A DNA stretch of 23,336 nucleotides from a virus: positions 1 through 23,336 of IMG/VR virus record IMGVR_UViG_3300048927_000149; one strand, written 5' to 3'. The translations under genes and the position numbers were made by a program. Below the pieces are notes generated by a model. The model ran no database searches. It was not told the DNA's origin and was given only the letters and a program-made list of their open reading frames with translations. Of this stretch, positions 21,151 through 23,336 are shown piece after piece. The stretch's first letter is position 1; the number at the start of each line of letters is the position of its first letter.

Positions 21151-22036
21151 CGGCGTTCCCCTTCAGGCGGCGCAGCAGCGCCTTGGCGTCGTCGGCCGCG
21201 TTGGCATTGGCCTGCGTCTGGTCCTGCTGCCGGGCGCTGGTGTCGGTCACCTGCCGTCCGGTCGCCCACTGCGTGCGGTACGCCTCGGCCCCGGCCAGCA
21301 ACACGCCCAGGTCGTGCATCCGCTTCACGGCATAGTTCTCGTTGACGCTCAGGAACCAGCCGGCCACCAGCGGCGCCTCTTCACGACCCAGGCGTTTCAC
21401 CAGATCCCGAACGTTGGTGTTGACCTTGGCGTTGCGGACGGGGTCCACACCGTGGCGGATGCGGTAGGCAGCCCGGTAGGCAGCCCACGTCGCCTTGCAG
21501 GCCAGCTGCATCTGCTCTTCCTGCTCCGCCTTCGTCAGCGGCGCGGCCGACAGGCCCGCCGGAGATGACGGTTCTTCTGACGGTTCATTGGTGGTTATAT
21601 GACGGTTAGGCGGCACGGGGCGCACCTCCAGACCTGCGCCCGCTGCATCCCCACCTGCACGGGGCGCATCCCCACCTGCATCGGGCGCACCCCCTGCACG
21701 GGGCGCAGCACCTGCGCCCGATGCAGTACCGGCTTTCCCGGTCTTGCGAGTGCCCTTCGACGGCGCGGCGGCCTTGTCGAACTTGGCCGGGGTGACGTTG
21801 TAGACAGTGCTGCTGTTGAACCTGCGGTCGCGGGTCAGTAGGCCCACGACTTCCAGATGATCCATGGCGGTGCGGACAGCGCGCGGCGACATGCAGCAGC
21901 GCGCGGCGATGGTGCCCACCGCCGGCCAGCACACGCCGTCGTCGTTGGCTTGGTCAGCCAGCGAGATCAACACAGCCTTCTGCGTGACGCTCAGCCCCTG
22001 CAGCGGCCAGCACTGCGACATGATGATGGTCGACAT
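21140..22036 (-). CDS. O-like replication initiator with winged-helix domain
   Basis: A 298-residue protein, start ATG 22036 one base after the preceding stop. The N-terminal domain (residues 15-85) is a winged helix of the HTH_36 type: LSVTQKAVLISLADQANDDGVCWPAVGTIAARCCMSPRAVRTAMDHLEVVGLLTRDRR, with a wing in SSTVYNVTP. A low-complexity linker (about 95-150) made of Gly/Ala/Pro/Asp/Arg repeats (APRAGGAPDAGG, DAPRAGGDAAGAG) follows, and then a helical C-terminal domain (LTKAEQEEQMQLACKATWAAYRAAYRIRHG...). A DNA-binding N-terminus, a flexible middle and a partner-binding C-terminus is the lambda O layout. The linker is encoded by the iteron-like repeats described separately, so the origin may be inside this gene. 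Confidence 0.8.
   Translation of the reverse strand: MSTIIMSQCWPLQGLSVTQKAVLISLADQANDDGVCWPAVGTIAARCCMSPRAVRTAMDHLEVVGLLTRDRRFNSSTVYNVTPAKFDKAAAPSKGTRKTGKAGTASGAGAAPRAGGAPDAGGDAPRAGGDAAGAGLEVRPVPPNRHITTNEPSEEPSSPAGLSAAPLTKAEQEEQMQLACKATWAAYRAAYRIRHGVDPVRNAKVNTNVRDLVKRLGREEAPLVAGWFLSVNENYAVKRMHDLGVLLAGAEAYRTQWATGRQVTDTSARQQDQTQANANAADDAKALLRRLKGNADAQ
21612..21725 (-). repeat. Iteron-like repeat cluster inside initiator gene (candidate origin)
   Basis: Six copies of TGCAYSGGGCGCA (Y=C/T, S=C/G) in 114 bases. Direct copies on the + strand are at 21656-21668, 21677-21689 and 21695-21707, plus a one-mismatch copy at 21612-21624. Inverted copies are at 21635-21647 and 21713-21725. Spacings are 23, 21, 21, 18 and 18 bases; the last five copies are in step with two helical turns or slightly less. 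Lambda ori likewise lies as repeats within O. Because the repeats also encode the Gly/Ala/Pro linker, codon repetition is an alternative cause. Confidence 0.6.
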
Positions 22037-22037
22037 G

Positions 22038-22349
22038 TCAGAGCCCCAGCGTCATGTTCTGGCCCCGGGCCACCGGCCACCAGGTGCAGGCACTGCGGCC
22101 AGACACTGGGCAAGGCTTCTTCGGGCCCCGCCACACGCGGCCGGTTTCGGCCAGTTCGGGAAGGCGTCGAGCGAGCACGTATCGGCAGATGCCCGTCTCG
22201 TTCGCCAGTTCGAGGCTGGTCAGGCCTGGGAAGCGACGTACGGCGGAAGCTGCTGCGGCTTGCTGGTCACCTTGGACACCAGTGGCAACGATGTAGTTGG
22301 CTGCCTCGTGGCTGGTGCTGGGATCGGTGGAGCGAGCGGGATGGTTCAT
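22038..22349 (-). CDS. Small winged-helix-like early protein
   Basis: A 103-residue protein, start ATG 22349 (MNHPARSTDPSTSHEAANYIVATG) overlapping the previous stop as ATGA, with AAGGGGAGG upstream. The 'ARSTDP.TSH.AA' opening is a well-known mark of small phage proteins. It is followed by a helix-turn-helix-like region (AASAVRRFPGLTSLELANETGICRYVLARRLPELAETGRVWRG), which resembles winged-helix domains that bind DNA. The end (CPVSGRSACTWWPVA) is beta-like. A role in early control or replication is likely but not shown. Confidence 0.7.
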   Translation of the reverse strand: MNHPARSTDPSTSHEAANYIVATGVQGDQQAAAASAVRRFPGLTSLELANETGICRYVLARRLPELAETGRVWRGPKKPCPVSGRSACTWWPVARGQNMTLGL

Positions 22350-22876
22350 CGCGCCACCCTCCCCTTGGCCGCAGCGCGCGCAATGTTGCGCTCCAGACGG
22401 TGCGCCATCGTGCGCAGCGAACGGACCTCGGCCAGCATCAGCCGTGCTTCGTCGCTGTCGATCTGCTGATCCGCAATCGCCTCCAATGCGGTGCCAGACA
22501 GGGCACCCATGCTGCGCTGGATCTCCAGCAGCTTGGTCTGCAGCGCTGCGATCTCGTCCGACCAGCCGCCCTCCGGTGCCGGCGGCACCACATCCACAGC
22601 CATGCCGAACTGGCCGGCAAGTGCCTGCATCCAACCCAGCGCGCGGTCCGCACCACCCACCTGTTCCTGCATCCACTCGGTGAGCAGTTCGGCGATTTCG
22701 ATGGTTACCGATTCACCTTCAAGGCCGCGCAGCTTCGCGCGCAGCGTCTCGGGGTGCATCGACTTGCCCCGGCGCTGTGCCAGGTACGCGGCTGCGGCCT
22801 GCACACCGCCCGGCGTCTCGCGCACAGCGTTGTAGAGGGTGTCGAGCCAGCTAAGGGGGGATGTGCGGCAGGTCAT
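22346..22876 (-). CDS. CII-like phage regulator (Phage_CP76 type)
   Basis: A 176-residue protein in the cII position. I choose ATG 22876 (MTCRTSPLSWLDTLYNAVRETPGG), with AAGGTGA just upstream, over an ATG ten codons earlier that lacks a site. The first 75 residues match the CP76/CII-type domain: LDTLYNAVRETPGGVQAAAAYLAQRRGKSMHPETLRAKLRG, a lambda-repressor-like helix-turn-helix core, then VTIEIAELLTEWMQEQ. The second half is a long helical region (about 90-170, e.g. SDEIAALQTKLLEIQRSMGALS) that could drive oligomerisation. Such proteins activate lysogeny genes or control early transcription. It overlaps the next gene by 4 bases. Family is fairly secure. Confidence 0.8.
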   Translation of the reverse strand: MTCRTSPLSWLDTLYNAVRETPGGVQAAAAYLAQRRGKSMHPETLRAKLRGLEGESVTIEIAELLTEWMQEQVGGADRALGWMQALAGQFGMAVDVVPPAPEGGWSDEIAALQTKLLEIQRSMGALSGTALEAIADQQIDSDEARLMLAEVRSLRTMAHRLERNIARAAAKGRVAR

Positions 22877-22986
22877 GAGGTCACCTTGGGAGGGACGGTT
22901 TTTCAAGGTTTCGGGCTGTGCTCGGGTGGCGCACGATTGGCGCCATGGAGATCAACAATTCAGGGACGACGGCCAGGGATGGCCTT

Positions 22987-23336
22987 TCAGGCGGTGTCGA
23001 CCGGGCCAATGCGATCCGCGTCGGGATCGGATTCGACGCGCGAAACAGCACCGGCTGGCGCAGCACCCAGGACGGCGAGAACACCGGGCAGAGCCGGGAC
23101 AGCTGCGTCCAGCTCCCACGATGCGACGCGATCCGCCGGGAGGGCCAAGACGACGGCCAGGTGTGCGTCATTGGAGATGCCGAGCTTTACCAGCAGCTCC
23201 CGCTTGGTCACCGGGGCCAGACCGCCCAAGGGGCCGAAAATGTCGGGGCAAAGGTCATGGCGGGAAACGCCAGTGACGGATTCGATGGGAATGGCCATGG
23301 CCGGGGGCACACGCCCCCGGGAGCGCCAATTGCTGA
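22987..23336 (-). CDS. Cro/YdaS-type regulator (partial, 5' end outside window)
   Basis: Only the C-terminal 115 residues lie in the window; the frame is open to the right edge. It begins SNWRSRGRVPPAMAIPIESVTGVSRHDLCPDIFGP: 'SNW..RG.VP......IE..TGVSRH.L.PDIFGP' is the recognition-helix-to-end pattern of YdaS/Cro-type HTH proteins, so the remaining N-terminal part (about 30 residues) must be outside. The apparent GTG/ATG starts at 23310 and 23298 lie within the domain and are not true starts. A second, degenerate HTH-like unit follows (KRELLVKLGISNDAHLAVVLALPADRVASWELDAAVPALP). The end is Ala/Val-rich and then polar. A Cro/anti-repressor-like role at the head of the early operon is likely. 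Confidence 0.75.
   Translation of the reverse strand, partial: SNWRSRGRVPPAMAIPIESVTGVSRHDLCPDIFGPLGGLAPVTKRELLVKLGISNDAHLAVVLALPADRVASWELDAAVPALPGVLAVLGAAPAGAVSRVESDPDADRIGPVDTA

Noticed and set aside
22945-23336. Open plus-strand frame from ATG 22945 running to the right edge, opposite the Cro/YdaS-like gene
   Set aside because: No ribosome-binding site and no family features; the minus strand carries recognisable HTH sequence. A true CI repressor would lie further right, outside the window.
1-23336. CRISPR arrays, tRNA genes, insertion sequences or att sites
   Set aside because: I saw no regularly spaced repeats of CRISPR type, no cloverleaf-like segment, no transposase or terminal inverted repeats and no integrase; nothing supports these here.

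Overview
The window is one contiguous piece of a tailed-phage genome, most likely a prophage, of the HK97/lambda-like siphovirus type. Every gene I can support lies on the minus strand, so transcription runs from the right edge (about 23.3 kb) to the left edge (1). The DNA is GC-rich, the genes overlap by 1-8 bases (ATGA, GTGA and TGATG junctions), and the lysis cassette is the Gram-negative kind: SAR lysozyme plus Rz/Rz1 spanins. This fits a phage of a GC-rich gammaproteobacterium. The overall feel of the proteins suggests the Xanthomonadaceae (Stenotrophomonas/Xanthomonas/Lysobacter), but that is an inference. No integrase, CI repressor, att site, tRNA or host gene is visible; these would lie beyond the right edge.

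Layout in transcription order. (1) Early control, 23336-22038: the C-terminal part of a Cro/YdaS-type regulator, a CII-like protein (Phage_CP76 style) and a small winged-helix-like protein. (2) Replication and accessory genes, 22036-19460: an O-like initiator with six iteron-like repeats inside its coding sequence, a P-position protein, two small DUF551-like proteins, a Ref-like HNH nuclease and a short basic protein. (3) Late switch, 19395-18532: a zinc-finger Q-like antiterminator, then a strong terminator and three 9-bp direct repeats. (4) Lysis, 18531-17376: holin, SAR endolysin, Rz with nested Rz1. (5) A hairpin-flanked unknown beta-rich gene, 17255-16668. (6) Packaging, 16568-13212: PD-(D/E)XK nuclease, two small proteins, HNH endonuclease, a gene-free cos-like region, then the small and large terminase subunits. 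(7) Head, 13212-8645: portal, ClpP-like protease, major capsid protein, an acidic protein, gp6-like connector and head-closure protein. (8) Tail, 8652-1: gp10-like and DUF3168 tail-completion proteins, tail tube, G and G-T chaperones made by -1 frameshifting, two tip/fibre-like proteins (one with a possible SPRY fold), a lipoprotein, and a tape measure protein that leaves the window still open.

The most unusual features are regulatory. Terminator-like hairpins, all in the sense orientation of the late transcript, sit immediately before and/or after the tape measure, tail tube, major capsid and beta-rich genes, and one follows Q. The late transcript cannot cross them efficiently without processive antitermination, or else they set or protect individual mRNA segments. 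The Q-like gene, the three CCGGCTGGG repeats just downstream and this set of hairpins may form one control system. The iteron cluster inside the initiator gene and the paired inverted repeats between HNH and the small terminase gene are good candidates for the replication origin and the cos site.
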